Shown here: piece by piece, positions 48,546 to 57,253 of the stretch
How positions within the stretch are numbered: position 1 is the stretch's first letter
Layout: every line of letters begins with the position of its first letter
Assembly (NCBI GenBank): GCA_030431825.1
Contig: JAUIIJ010000001.1
Location: 124,001-188,000, forward strand
Length of the DNA: 64,000 bases
Reading direction: 5' to 3'
Source: Alphaproteobacteria bacterium
Lineage (GTDB): Bacteria > Pseudomonadota > Alphaproteobacteria > Rhodobacterales > Rhodobacteraceae
Made by a program: the position numbers and the translations under genes
Notes under the pieces: model-generated
Databases searched by the model: none
Told to the model about the DNA's origin: nothing
Seen by the model: only the letters and a program-made list of their open reading frames with translations

Positions 48546-49490
48546 ATGGCCTTTACGATTGTCCTGCCCGACAACTCCCTGTTCTCGGTGTCCGATATTC
48601 CCGATGTTATCGAATTCATTTCGACCGAAGCCGTGCTTGGAACCCGGTTCAGTTCGACGCAGTTCACGGGGAGCGGCAGCTATCGGGGGGATGCCGCCAC
48701 CTATTCTGCGATTGGAACCGGATTTTCCACGGCGGTGACGGTCGACGGTCTGATCTATGTCGCAACCGGCGTCATCGACACGGTCGTTGTCACCACGGTT
48801 ATCGACACGATGACGATCACCGATGTCGATATCGACATGGTGACCTTTGCCCCCATCCGTCTTCTTGATCTTACAGGGGTCGATCCGCTTGCGATCGAAA
48901 CCTATATCATGAGCCGCGCCTGGGACATCACGCTTGGCAAGCTCGATGACGTGTTGCCCGAGGGATCGACAATCGGCGACGGCGCCACGTTCAACACGTT
49001 GGGCGATGACATCTTTCGGGGCGGCATGGGCAATGACGACCTGTTCAGCGGTGATGGTCGTGACATCCTGTTCGGCAACCGGGGCGATGACAGGCTCAGC
49101 GGTGGCGTCGGCAGGGACATTCTGAAGGGTGGGCAGGGTGATGATGTCCTTGAAGGGGGAATCGGCCGCGACCGGCTCTTTGGGCAGATTGGCAATGACC
49201 GGCTCGACAGCGGCAGGGGCGATGACGTCCTGCATGGCGGGGCCGGGAACGACGTTTTCGTTTTCGCCAACAGATACGGCAACGATTCCGTCCGTGATTT
49301 CGATGCGACGAATGACGATGAACTGATCGACCTGAGTGCCGTGACCCGGATCCGGAGCTTCGATGACCTGATGAACAACCACATCAGCCAGGTCGGGACC
49401 AGCCTCGTAATCAATGACTCCGCCAGAACCATCATCACGCTTGAGAACGTCGATCTGGCCGATCTCGACGCTGCCGATTTCCTGTTCTGA
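48546..49490 (+). CDS. RTX-repeat calcium-binding protein
   Basis: The 314-residue acidic protein has an N-terminal ~150-residue region of unknown fold (PDNSLFSVSDIPDVIEF; many Thr/Val/Asp-rich strands such as VVVTTVIDTMTITDVDIDMV), then about nine GGxGxDxxx nonapeptide repeats (residues ~165-250; e.g. SGGVGRDILKGGQGDD), then a capping C-terminus (GNDSVRDFDATNDDELIDLS, ending DFLF). RTX repeats bind Ca2+ and mark type I secretion; a C-terminal secretion signal without cleavage is expected. No hlyB/hlyD/tolC genes are nearby. Start at 48546 follows GAGGAAC. Confidence 0.85.
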   Translation: MAFTIVLPDNSLFSVSDIPDVIEFISTEAVLGTRFSSTQFTGSGSYRGDAATYSAIGTGFSTAVTVDGLIYVATGVIDTVVVTTVIDTMTITDVDIDMVTFAPIRLLDLTGVDPLAIETYIMSRAWDITLGKLDDVLPEGSTIGDGATFNTLGDDIFRGGMGNDDLFSGDGRDILFGNRGDDRLSGGVGRDILKGGQGDDVLEGGIGRDRLFGQIGNDRLDSGRGDDVLHGGAGNDVFVFANRYGNDSVRDFDATNDDELIDLSAVTRIRSFDDLMNNHISQVGTSLVINDSARTIITLENVDLADLDAADFLF

Positions 49491-49823
49491 GCCCGAATCC
49501 CCGCGCTTGTCCGACGAGTCACCTTGCTGTCGACTCAGCCGGACGATGGTGGCCGGATTTTGCCGGTGGCTGAAAAGGCTCTTATCAGGCAGGGGCTTGC
49601 CGGTTCCCGGCTGCGGCATAGGTCGGGAACCGCCGAACGGGGCGCGCGACGCGTGAGGCTGCAGTTCCTTGCCAATCCACAGTGACCGTTCCGGCGATCT
49701 TTGGCGCGCCTCGGGCGATCTGTTCGCGGGCTGATGACAGGGGTGCGCCGCGGGTGTCTGTAGAGGCTGTCCGCCACTCACGGGCAACGACGAAACCCTT
49801 ACGACACACAAGGATACAAGACC
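49491..49823. other. Intergenic region with one inverted repeat
   Basis: About 330 bp lie between the RTX and EF-hand genes. A perfect 9-bp inverted repeat CGGTTCCCG (49601-49609)/CGGGAACCG (49624-49632) could form a terminator-like hairpin but lacks a T-run. The region presumably contains the EF-hand promoter near its right end. Confidence 0.5.
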
Positions 49824-50060
49824 ATGAAACTCAAAGCACTTGCAGCGCTCGCAATTGGACTTCCCGCAATGGCCTTTGCCGCGACCGAAATCGACGCGAA
49901 CGGCGATGGCGTTCTGACACTGGACGAAATCCAGGCGGTCTATCCGGAAATCAGCGTCGAGAGCTTTTCGACGATGGACCTGAATTCGGATGGCACACTG
50001 GATGACGCCGAATCGGTGGCCGCGCAGGATGCCGGGCTGCTGCCGAAGTCGCGGGGCTGA
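49824..50060 (+). CDS. Small periplasmic EF-hand protein
   Basis: The 78-residue protein has a Sec signal peptide (LKALAALAIGLPAMAFAATE, likely cut after AFA) and two EF-hand-like calcium loops, DANGDGVLTLDE (residues ~24-35) and DLNSDGTLDDAE (residues ~52-63). Both have Asp/Asn at loop positions 1, 3 and 5 and Glu at 12. The start ATG follows AAGGA at 8 bases. The gene precedes a strong terminator. Its neighbour is an RTX protein, also calcium-binding, but the two have separate promoters and no proven link. Confidence 0.85.
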   Translation: MKLKALAALAIGLPAMAFAATEIDANGDGVLTLDEIQAVYPEISVESFSTMDLNSDGTLDDAESVAAQDAGLLPKSRG

Positions 50061-50110
50061 CACGCGCCGCACGGCACGCACGCCCGTGCCGCGCGATCGA
50101 CGATAACAGG

Positions 50111-50138
50111 AACGCCCGGCGGCTTTGCCGGGCGTTTT
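50111..50138. terminator. Intrinsic terminator, EF-hand gene / mttB-like gene
   Basis: CGCCCGGC (50113-50120) pairs with GCCGGGCG (50127-50134) over a 6-base loop and is followed by TTTT; the flanking AA gives a matching tract on the other strand. It lies between convergent genes and probably serves both. Confidence 0.85.
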
Positions 50139-50151
50139 CGGTTTTCGATAC

Positions 50152-51702
50152 TCAGGCGGGCAGGTGAATGGTGAACCGTGCCCGGATTTCCGCGTCGGTC
50201 ACCGGATCGAACCGCGCCGCCGCCGGCTGCGCGAGGATCGCGTTCTTGCGCGCGGTCGCGCGTTGCACGAGGTCGGGTTTACCCAATTCGTCCCATTCCT
50301 TGGGCGAGGAGCGGTCGCCCATGGCGGGATAGACGTGATCTGTCTGCATCCGCCCGAGCGTTTCATCGGTTCCCAGGTAGTGTCCCGGCCCGGTCATGCA
50401 GACCGAACGGATCTGTTCCAGCGCAAGCGTGTCGTCATTCACCTCGATCCCGCGCACACAGCGCAGCGCCTGACCGATGATGTCGTCGCCGAGAATCAGC
50501 GATTCATGACAGAAGCCCAGCAGCGATGCATGCATGCCCGCCGCTTCGTAGACCATGTTCAGCCCGGACAGTCCGGCCATCACGTTCGAACACATCTGCT
50601 CCCACCCGGCCTGCATGTCGGGCAGCTTGGAATCGCTGATACCCGCCGCCGCGCCGCCGGGCAGGTCGTAGAACCGGTGCATCTGCGCGCAGCCCGCGGT
50701 CAGCAGCGCCTGTTCGCCGGACCCGCCTGTCATCGCGCCGCTGCGCAGGTCGAGCCCGAAGGGCCAGGTGCCGAAGATCGCCGGATGCCCGGGCTTGACG
50801 GCGTTGACATAGACCAGCCCGGCCAGACACTCGGCCACCGCCTGCACGATGGCACCGGCGATGGTAGACGGGGCGGTGGCACCGGCCATGCCCGCGGACA
50901 GCAACAGCACCGGCATCCCGCCTTCGATGCAACGCTCCATGGTGTCACAGCTTTCGGTGGCAAACTTCATCGGTGGCACGACAAAGCAGTTGGAATTGCT
51001 GACAAAGGGCCGTTCGCGCCATTTGTCTTCGCCACCCGCGATCATGTGCAGCAATTCGAACCCCTGCGCCACATGGGAGGGATCGCTGAAGGACATGCCG
51101 ACATGCTTGGTCGTGCCCGCGCAGCAGGCATAGATCGAGTTGAGGTCCATTTCGAGATTGTCGAAGATGTCGCGGCACACCATGGGGCGCTGCACGAAAT
51201 GGATGTTTCCCAGCTGTTCGGCAATGCGCGCGGCATCGTGCAGGTCCTGCACGGTGCTTTCCCGATAATTCCGCCCATCGACATCCACCATGTGCACCGC
51301 CGCACCGGCTGTGCCGAAATGCACGCGGCTGCCGGACAGGGTGAGATCATGGGCCGGGTCGCGGCCCATCAGCGTCACCGAGCGGTTGGCCCTGGCAATG
51401 GTGTCCTCGACGAGGGCACGGGGAAACCGGATGCGGCCGTCGTCGCCAAGCCGCGCGCCGGCACCGGTCAGATACCTGATTCCGCTTTCAGGCGCATCCG
51501 CCAGGCCCACCTGTTCGAGGGCATCGAGCGCGGTTGCATGGATGCGCTCCATGTCCCGCTGGCTGAGCGGTTTGTAGGTGCCGCCGGGCAGGCCGGGACG
51601 GATGGGGCGCAGATGCGCGGCAAGCGGCGCGGTGCGCGCGGCACGACGCGCGGCGCGCCCGCCGCTGCGACCGTGGGCAGAGTGCGTGGACTGATCAGTC
51701 AT
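50152..51702 (-). CDS. MttB-like corrinoid-dependent methyltransferase, non-Pyl
   Basis: The 516-residue protein belongs to the trimethylamine methyltransferase (MttB/COG5598) superfamily. The reading frame has no in-frame amber codon, so it is not a pyrrolysine MttB; non-Pyl relatives demethylate quaternary amines such as glycine betaine, proline betaine or carnitine, passing the methyl to a corrinoid protein. Family features are GGTYKPLSQRDMERIHATAL, the long TIM-barrel core with FVSNSNCFVVPPMKF, AVKPGHPAIFGTWPFGLDLR, LPDMQAGWEQM and NMVYEAAGMHASLLGF. A basic N-terminal leader (GRAARRAARTAP) is usual. Its corrinoid partner and activase are not in the window. Confidence 0.88.
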   Translation of the reverse strand: MTDQSTHSAHGRSGGRAARRAARTAPLAAHLRPIRPGLPGGTYKPLSQRDMERIHATALDALEQVGLADAPESGIRYLTGAGARLGDDGRIRFPRALVEDTIARANRSVTLMGRDPAHDLTLSGSRVHFGTAGAAVHMVDVDGRNYRESTVQDLHDAARIAEQLGNIHFVQRPMVCRDIFDNLEMDLNSIYACCAGTTKHVGMSFSDPSHVAQGFELLHMIAGGEDKWRERPFVSNSNCFVVPPMKFATESCDTMERCIEGGMPVLLLSAGMAGATAPSTIAGAIVQAVAECLAGLVYVNAVKPGHPAIFGTWPFGLDLRSGAMTGGSGEQALLTAGCAQMHRFYDLPGGAAAGISDSKLPDMQAGWEQMCSNVMAGLSGLNMVYEAAGMHASLLGFCHESLILGDDIIGQALRCVRGIEVNDDTLALEQIRSVCMTGPGHYLGTDETLGRMQTDHVYPAMGDRSSPKEWDELGKPDLVQRATARKNAILAQPAAARFDPVTDAEIRARFTIHLPA

Positions 51703-51736
51703 GTTGGGAACTCGTGTTGAGAGAAAGGGAAGGCGC

Positions 51737-51829
51737 TCAGCGCGTGCCGGGCCTTCCGCGCGCGGCACGTCCACGGTCCGCACCGATGGTGCGGGAGATC
51801 AGCCTGATCTTGCTCTCTTCAGCCTGCAT
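51737..51829 (-). CDS. Candidate 30-residue leader ORF
   Basis: The ORF starts at an ATG at 51829 preceded by AAGAGGAG six bases upstream, an unusually strong Shine-Dalgarno, and encodes MQAEESKIRLISRTIGADRG with an Arg-rich tail (RAARGRPGTR). It ends 34 bp before the MttB-like start on the same strand, so it could be a small protein or a leader peptide. I do not know a family for it. Absence of a codon-level attenuator signature leaves the role open. Confidence 0.42.
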   Translation of the reverse strand: MQAEESKIRLISRTIGADRGRAARGRPGTR

Positions 51830-51966
51830 CGCGTCTCCTCTTGGCAACGAGTGTGACGCGCTCCTGCAGCTAATCTGTCCTGTTTGCGACGTAGGTGACG
51901 CATTTGCCGGGCACGGCTTGCATGCGCGCGGCAAATGCGCGGGCGGTGTCTGTGTCGGGAAGGCCG

Positions 51967-53148
51967 CTAGCCGGCGTCGCAGGCGCGGCTCTCGGCGAAT
52001 TCACACAGGGTCGCGAGCGCGCGGGCAAAGGCACGGTCCTCGATCGTCATTGCCACGCGAACATGTCCCGCCGCCGCCGCGCCAAAGCTCTCACCGGGCA
52101 TCACCGCGATATGGTGAGCATCAAGCAACGCATCCGCGAATCCCTCGCCGGTCATCCCGGTCGCGCGGATGTCGAGCATCAGGTACATGGCACCCTGCGA
52201 CGGGATCAGTCCCACGGTATTCTGCCGGGCAAGAATATCCTGCGCGATGACGCGGCGCCGGCGAAACGGGGCGGCCACCTCCTGTTCCAGCCCGTCGCCC
52301 TGCGTGAGCGCGAAAACCGATGCGTCCTGAATGTAACCCGGCACGCCATAGGTGGTATGGGTCGCAAGCGTGATGAGATGGTCGATGGCGGCTTCCGGAC
52401 CGGCGATCCAGCCACAGCGCGAGCCGGTCATGGCAAAGGATTTCGACATGGAGCCGACGACCAGCGTACGCTCGGCCATCCCGGGCAGGGCGCGCGGTGA
52501 CAGGTGACGGCCCTCCCAGATCTGGGTGTCATAGACCTCGTCCGAGATCAGCCACATGTCATGCCGGCGGCACACATCGGCAATGCGCGTCAGGGTGTCT
52601 TCGCCATAGACCACGCCGGTCGGGTTGTTCGGTGAATTGATCAGCAGCGATGCAGCACCGACCGCCGCGGCCTCGACGTCTTCCGCACGGGGCTGAAACG
52701 CGTTGTCGGCGTGGGCCGCGACCGCACGCGGCACCGCGCCGACACCGCGAATGGTGCCGGGGTAGGTGGCATAATAGGGATCGATATAGAGCGCGACATC
52801 GCCATCGTCGCACACCGCCATGTGGCTGGCGAACAAGGCCGATTGCCCGCCGGGCGTGATCATCACGTTGGCTGCGGTGGTGGCGACCCCGGTCTGTTCC
52901 TGCAGCCGGGCGGCGACGGTTTCGCGCAGCGCGGTGGTTCCGGGAACCGCGGCATATCCGGTGTGCCCGCCAAGGGCTGCGTCGTGCATGGCATTGAGGA
53001 TGCTGGGATGGGTCGGGATGTCATGCTCGCCGATTGTCAGTTCCGTGACCTTGACGCCTTGTGCGATCATGGCGCGCGCACGGTTGAACAGATCCCAACC
53101 ATCCGATCCGCCGCCGGTGATGTTGGTGATACGCTGGGACAGGTGCAT
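51967..53148 (-). CDS. Class I/II PLP-dependent aminotransferase
   Basis: The ~393-residue fold-type I enzyme has LTIGEHDIPTHPSILNAMHDAALGG near the N-terminus, GGQSALFASHMAVCDDGD, the PLP-binding NSPNNPTGVVYGEDTLTRIA, DEVYDTQIW, and the Schiff-base lysine in VVGSMSKSFAMTGSRCGW. I take the ATG at 53148 because GGAG lies 7 bases upstream; an in-frame ATG at 53160 has none as good. The gene is on the same strand as the leader ORF and MttB-like gene, 137 bp upstream. A functional pairing is plausible but unproven. Confidence 0.9.
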   Translation of the reverse strand: MHLSQRITNITGGGSDGWDLFNRARAMIAQGVKVTELTIGEHDIPTHPSILNAMHDAALGGHTGYAAVPGTTALRETVAARLQEQTGVATTAANVMITPGGQSALFASHMAVCDDGDVALYIDPYYATYPGTIRGVGAVPRAVAAHADNAFQPRAEDVEAAAVGAASLLINSPNNPTGVVYGEDTLTRIADVCRRHDMWLISDEVYDTQIWEGRHLSPRALPGMAERTLVVGSMSKSFAMTGSRCGWIAGPEAAIDHLITLATHTTYGVPGYIQDASVFALTQGDGLEQEVAAPFRRRRVIAQDILARQNTVGLIPSQGAMYLMLDIRATGMTGEGFADALLDAHHIAVMPGESFGAAAAGHVRVAMTIEDRAFARALATLCEFAESRACDAG

Positions 53149-53413
53149 GTGGATCTCCATCGCTGGTTTCGCGCGAGAGGGTCAGAGTCGCCGCGCTTTG
53201 TCAATGCGATGGCCCGGGGTGAAGGCCGGGCAACGTGGAGTGCGACAATTACCTTGGCCAGCGAGCGTGTCCTGTGCTATGCGCGTTGTCATGACCTGCA
53301 ACCGCACCATTATTTGCTGCATTACCTGCTGATCTTTCCAGCGGGCCGGTTTCTGTCATTTTCTTCTCCTGACCAAGTTGCTAAGCCCGCGCTGCCTGCG
53401 TGAGGATATTGCC

Positions 53414-54802
53414 ATGACGATCAAGCTGCACAACACCAAGACCCGCAAGAAGGACCCGTTTGATCCCATCGATCCCGGGAATGTGCGGATGTATGTCTGC
53501 GGGCCGACGGTCTATGATCGCGCGCATCTGGGCAATGCGCGTCCCGTCGTGGTGTTCGACGTGCTCTACCGGCTGTTGCGCCACACCTACGGGGCCGATC
53601 ACGTGACCTATGTGCGCAATTTCACCGACGTGGATGACAAGATCAACGCCAGGGCCGCCGAAAGCGGGCGTTCGATCGGCGAGATCACGTCAGAGACGAC
53701 GCAATGGTTTCTCGACGACATGGCGGCGCTCGGGGCGCTGGAGCCGGATCACATGCCGCGCGCCACGCAGTATATCCCGCAGATGGTCGCGATGATCGAG
53801 GAGCTGATCGGCAAGGGCCATGCCTATGAGGCCGAAGGCCACGTGCTGTTCGCGGTGGACAGTTGGCGCGAAGGGTATGGCCGGCTGTCCGGCCGCTCGG
53901 TCGACGACATGATCGCCGGCGCGCGGGTCGAGGTCGCGCCGTACAAGAAGAACCCGATGGATTTCGTGCTGTGGAAACCGTCGGGCGCCGATCTGCCGGG
54001 GTGGGAGTCGCCCTGGGGACGCGGCCGTCCGGGCTGGCATATCGAATGCTCGGCCATGGCCTATGAATTGCTGGGCGAGAGTTTCGACATTCACGGCGGC
54101 GGCAACGACCTGATGTTCCCGCACCACGAAAACGAGATCGCCCAAAGCTGCTGCGCCCATCCCGAAGGCGATTTCGCAAGGGTCTGGCTGCATAACGAAA
54201 TGTTGCAGGTCGAGGGCAGGAAAATGTCCAAGTCGCTGGGCAATTTCTTTACGGTGCGCGATTTGCTGGAGCAGGGCGTGCCGGGAGAGGTGATCCGCTT
54301 CGTGTTCCTTTCGACGCATTACCGCAAGCCGATGGACTGGACCGCAGAAAGGGCGCGGAAGGCGGAGAGCGAACTTATCGGTTGGGCGCTGCAAACTGGC
54401 GAAGTTGAAGCTCAAGCTGAAATTCCGAGCGATTTGATTGCGGAGCTGAGCAATGATCTCAACACGCATGGCGCCATCACTGTATTAAGGCGTCTTTCGA
54501 ACGAAGGTAAAAATCAGGAACTCAAAGCTGGCCTTAATTTTCTCGGATTCAATTTGAGCGTGGACGAGGGAAGCCAGAAAGCTTTCAAACGCTCGATCGC
54601 AATCGAAGAAAGTCGACCTAAAATCGAACAGCTAATAAATATGCGAACCAAAGCGAGGAACGATAGAGATTTTCTCAAAGCCGACGAGATTAGAGATAAG
54701 CTAAGAGCGGCCGGAATTTCTCTGAAGGATGATCCTGACGGGGGTGTGACTTTTAAACGGGAAAGCAACTTCGATCCTTCCAAACTGGAAGATTTAGAAT
54801 GA
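53414..54802 (+). CDS. cysS: Cysteinyl-tRNA synthetase
   Basis: The 462-residue class I synthetase has [20 protein letters not shown] (zinc Cys and HLGN, the HIGH-type motif), [26 protein letters not shown], the zinc site [18 protein letters not shown], and the KMSKS loop ([13 protein letters not shown]). The N-terminal two-thirds is GC-rich (72% in 54001-54060) but from about 54370 to the stop the gene is GC-poor (45% in a hand count of 54541-54720), with TTA, CTA, ATA and AGA codons. The reading frame is intact and the C-terminal tRNA-binding end ...[16 protein letters not shown] is family-like, so the enzyme is likely functional. Confidence 0.97.
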   Translation: MTIKLHNTKTRKKDPFDPIDPGNVRMYVCGPTVYDRAHLGNARPVVVFDVLYRLLRHTYGADHVTYVRNFTDVDDKINARAAESGRSIGEITSETTQWFLDDMAALGALEPDHMPRATQYIPQMVAMIEELIGKGHAYEAEGHVLFAVDSWREGYGRLSGRSVDDMIAGARVEVAPYKKNPMDFVLWKPSGADLPGWESPWGRGRPGWHIECSAMAYELLGESFDIHGGGNDLMFPHHENEIAQSCCAHPEGDFARVWLHNEMLQVEGRKMSKSLGNFFTVRDLLEQGVPGEVIRFVFLSTHYRKPMDWTAERARKAESELIGWALQTGEVEAQAEIPSDLIAELSNDLNTHGAITVLRRLSNEGKNQELKAGLNFLGFNLSVDEGSQKAFKRSIAIEESRPKIEQLINMRTKARNDRDFLKADEIRDKLRAAGISLKDDPDGGVTFKRESNFDPSKLEDLE

Positions 54803-54817
54803 TGCGCGCGACACAGG

Positions 54818-54893
54818 CCAGCGCCCGACCCCGGGTGGATGCAATGCGCTCTCCCGGGGGGAAGGTCGGGCGCTGGACGGGCCGTCGGCCCGT
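54818..54893 (+). promoter_or_regulatory. Leader hairpins upstream of cimA
   Basis: A perfect 13-bp inverted repeat, CCAGCGCCCGACC (54818-54830) with GGTCGGGCGCTGG (54864-54876), encloses a 33-base loop. It is followed at once by ACGGGCC-GTC-GGCCCGT (54877-54893), a 7-bp hairpin with a 3-base loop. This stands 27 bp before the cimA start. It could be the cysS terminator (only two T's follow) or an attenuator-like leader for cimA. Confidence 0.6.
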
Positions 54894-54920
54894 TCCGGTT
54901 TGTTGTCGGGGGAAACTCCC

Positions 54921-56543
54921 ATGAGCCGCGAGCGTCTCTATCTCTATGATACCACCCTGCGCGACGGGCAGCAGACGCAGGGGGTGCAGTTCTCGACCGC
55001 CGAGAAGATGCAGATTGCCCGCGCGCTCGACGATCTTGGCGTGGATTATATCGAGGGTGGCTGGCCAGGGGCGAACCCGACCGACAGCGCGTTTTTCGAA
55101 GAGGCCCCGCAGACCCGCGCCAGGCTGACGGCGTTTGGCATGACCAAACGCGCCGGCCGGTCGGCGGAGAATGACGACGTTCTTGCCGCGGTGACAAATG
55201 CCGGCACGGATACCGTCTGTCTCGTGGGCAAGGCGCATGATTACCACGTGACCGCCGCGCTGGGGATCACTCTGGAGGAAAATCTCGAAAACATCGGTGC
55301 GTCGATTGCCCATGTCGTCGGGCAGGGGCGCGAGGCCCTGTATGACGCCGAGCATTTCTTTGACGGCTACACGGACAATCCCGGCTACGCGCTGGCCTGT
55401 TGCCGCGCGGCACTGGACGCGGGCGCGCGGTGGGTGGTTTTATGCGACACCAATGGCGGCGCGCTGCCATCGGATGTCGGCCGGATCGTGGCCGAGGTGA
55501 TCGCCGCCGGTATTCCGGGGGACCGTCTGGGCATTCACACCCATAACGATACCGAGAACGCGGTCGCCTGTTCGCTGGCGGCCATCGAGGCCGGGGCGCG
55601 GCAGGTGCAGGGCACGCTGAACGGGCTGGGCGAGCGGTGCGGCAATGCCAACCTGACCTCGCTGATCCCGACGCTGCTGCTCAAGGAGCCCTATGCCAGC
55701 CGGTTCGAAACCGGGGTCAGCCGCGCGGCGCTCAGGGGGCTGACCCGGACAAGCCGGATGCTCGACGATATCCTGAACCGGGTGCCGATGCGGCAATCGC
55801 CCTATGTCGGGGCCAGCGCCTTTGCCCACAAGGCGGGGCTGCATGCCAGCGCGATCCTCAAGGATCCGGGCACCTACGAACATATCGAACCCGATCTCGT
55901 GGGCAACCAGCGGATCGTGCCGATGTCGAACCAGGCCGGGCAGTCGAACCTGCGCAAGCGGCTGGCCGAGGCGGGGCTGAAGGTGGACAGGGGCGATCCG
56001 GCGCTCGGGCGTATCCTCGAACAGATCAAGCAGCGCGAGGACCAGGGCTATTCCTACGACACGGCGCAGGCGAGTTTCGAGCTGCTCGCGCGCGAGGCAC
56101 TGGGGCAGTTGCCCGAGTTTTTCGAGGTCAAGCGTTACAAGGTCACGGTCGAGCGACGCAAGAACAAGTATAACCGGATGATCAGCCTGTCCGAAGCGGT
56201 CGTGGTGGTCAAGGTCGATGGTCAAAAGCTGCTTTCGGTGAGTGAATCGCTTGACGAGGACGGCAGCGACCGGGGGCCGGTCAACGCGCTGAGCAAGGCG
56301 CTGGCCAAGGACCTGGGACAGTATTCCTGGGTGCTCGAGGACATGCGGCTCGTGGATTTCAAAGTTCGTATCACCCAGGGCGGGACCGAGGCCGTGACCC
56401 GCGTGATCATCGACAGCGAGGACGGCAAGGGGCGTCGCTGGTCTACCGTCGGGGTCAGTCCGAACATAGTCGACGCGAGTTTCGAGGCGCTGCTGGATGC
56501 GATCCGCTGGAAGCTGGTGCGCGATTGCGGGAGCGGCACATGA
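54921..56543 (+). CDS. cimA: (R)-citramalate synthase
   Basis: The 540-residue DRE-TIM enzyme condenses acetyl-CoA with pyruvate to citramalate, feeding isoleucine synthesis. Family features are LYDTTLRDGQQTQGVQFSTAE, YIEGGWPGANPTD, IGIHTHNDTENAVACSLAAIE-type metal site (RLGIHTHNDTENAVA), GLGERCGNANLTSLIPTL, and KAGLHASAILKDPGTYEHI. The GGWPGANPTD segment and length separate CimA from 2-isopropylmalate synthase and homocitrate synthase. A C-terminal allosteric domain (residues ~395-520) is present. Start ATG 54921 follows GGGGGAA. Its stop overlaps the methyltransferase start. Confidence 0.93.
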   Translation: MSRERLYLYDTTLRDGQQTQGVQFSTAEKMQIARALDDLGVDYIEGGWPGANPTDSAFFEEAPQTRARLTAFGMTKRAGRSAENDDVLAAVTNAGTDTVCLVGKAHDYHVTAALGITLEENLENIGASIAHVVGQGREALYDAEHFFDGYTDNPGYALACCRAALDAGARWVVLCDTNGGALPSDVGRIVAEVIAAGIPGDRLGIHTHNDTENAVACSLAAIEAGARQVQGTLNGLGERCGNANLTSLIPTLLLKEPYASRFETGVSRAALRGLTRTSRMLDDILNRVPMRQSPYVGASAFAHKAGLHASAILKDPGTYEHIEPDLVGNQRIVPMSNQAGQSNLRKRLAEAGLKVDRGDPALGRILEQIKQREDQGYSYDTAQASFELLAREALGQLPEFFEVKRYKVTVERRKNKYNRMISLSEAVVVVKVDGQKLLSVSESLDEDGSDRGPVNALSKALAKDLGQYSWVLEDMRLVDFKVRITQGGTEAVTRVIIDSEDGKGRRWSTVGVSPNIVDASFEALLDAIRWKLVRDCGSGT

Positions 56544-57253
56544 ACGAGCCCGGGATGCTGGCGCGGATCTACACCGGTCTGGATCGTGAAGGACCGGGCG
56601 AGCCGGCGGATGTGGCCTGGGCGGTCGCACGGCTGGGCCTGTCGGGCAGGATCACGATCTGTGATGCCGGATGCGGATCGGGCGCAGACAGCGCCACCCT
56701 TGCGGAATTGCTGCCGCAGGCGCAGATCACCGCCATCGAGCAATTGCCCCACCTTGTGAATGAGGCACGGGCGCGGTGCCGCAGCCTGGCGAATGTCACC
56801 GTGCGGCAGGGCGATATGGCGGATCTGGCGGGTCGCCATGACCTGATCTGGTCCGCCGGTGCCCTCTATTTCCTGGGTGTGACGGAAGGGTTGCGGCGCT
56901 GGCGCGGAGCGCTGGCAGGCAACGGTGCCGTGGCGTTTTCCGAGCCGGTGCTTCTGGGGCCGCCAGATGACACGGTTGCCGCCTTCTGGGAGGAATATCC
57001 CGCGATTACCGATCTGGACGGCATTGTCGCGCGCATCGAGGCCGCAGATTTCGAATTGCTGGATCACCGTATGATCGTTGGTGCGCCCTGGGCGCGATAT
57101 TACACGCGGTTCGAGGCCCATCTGGCGACGCTGCGCGCCGAGGACGACCCGGACCTGCGCGCCGCCGTCGCCATGTGCGAACGGGAAATTGCCATGTGGC
57201 GCGCGGCGCAGGACCGCATTGCCTATGCCCTGATGCTGGTGCGCCCCCGGTGA
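56540..57253 (+). CDS. Class I SAM-dependent methyltransferase
   Basis: The 237-residue protein has a Rossmann-like SAM domain with ICDAGCGSGADSATLAELLPQ (motif I), ITAIEQLPHLV, VTVRQGDMADL and DLIWSAGALYFLG. Such methyltransferases act on small molecules or proteins; no target is readable. It starts inside the cimA stop as ATGA and ends as GTGA with the next gene, giving a translationally coupled trio. The coupling suggests common expression, not necessarily a shared pathway. Confidence 0.85.
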   Translation: MNEPGMLARIYTGLDREGPGEPADVAWAVARLGLSGRITICDAGCGSGADSATLAELLPQAQITAIEQLPHLVNEARARCRSLANVTVRQGDMADLAGRHDLIWSAGALYFLGVTEGLRRWRGALAGNGAVAFSEPVLLGPPDDTVAAFWEEYPAITDLDGIVARIEAADFELLDHRMIVGAPWARYYTRFEAHLATLRAEDDPDLRAAVAMCEREIAMWRAAQDRIAYALMLVRPR

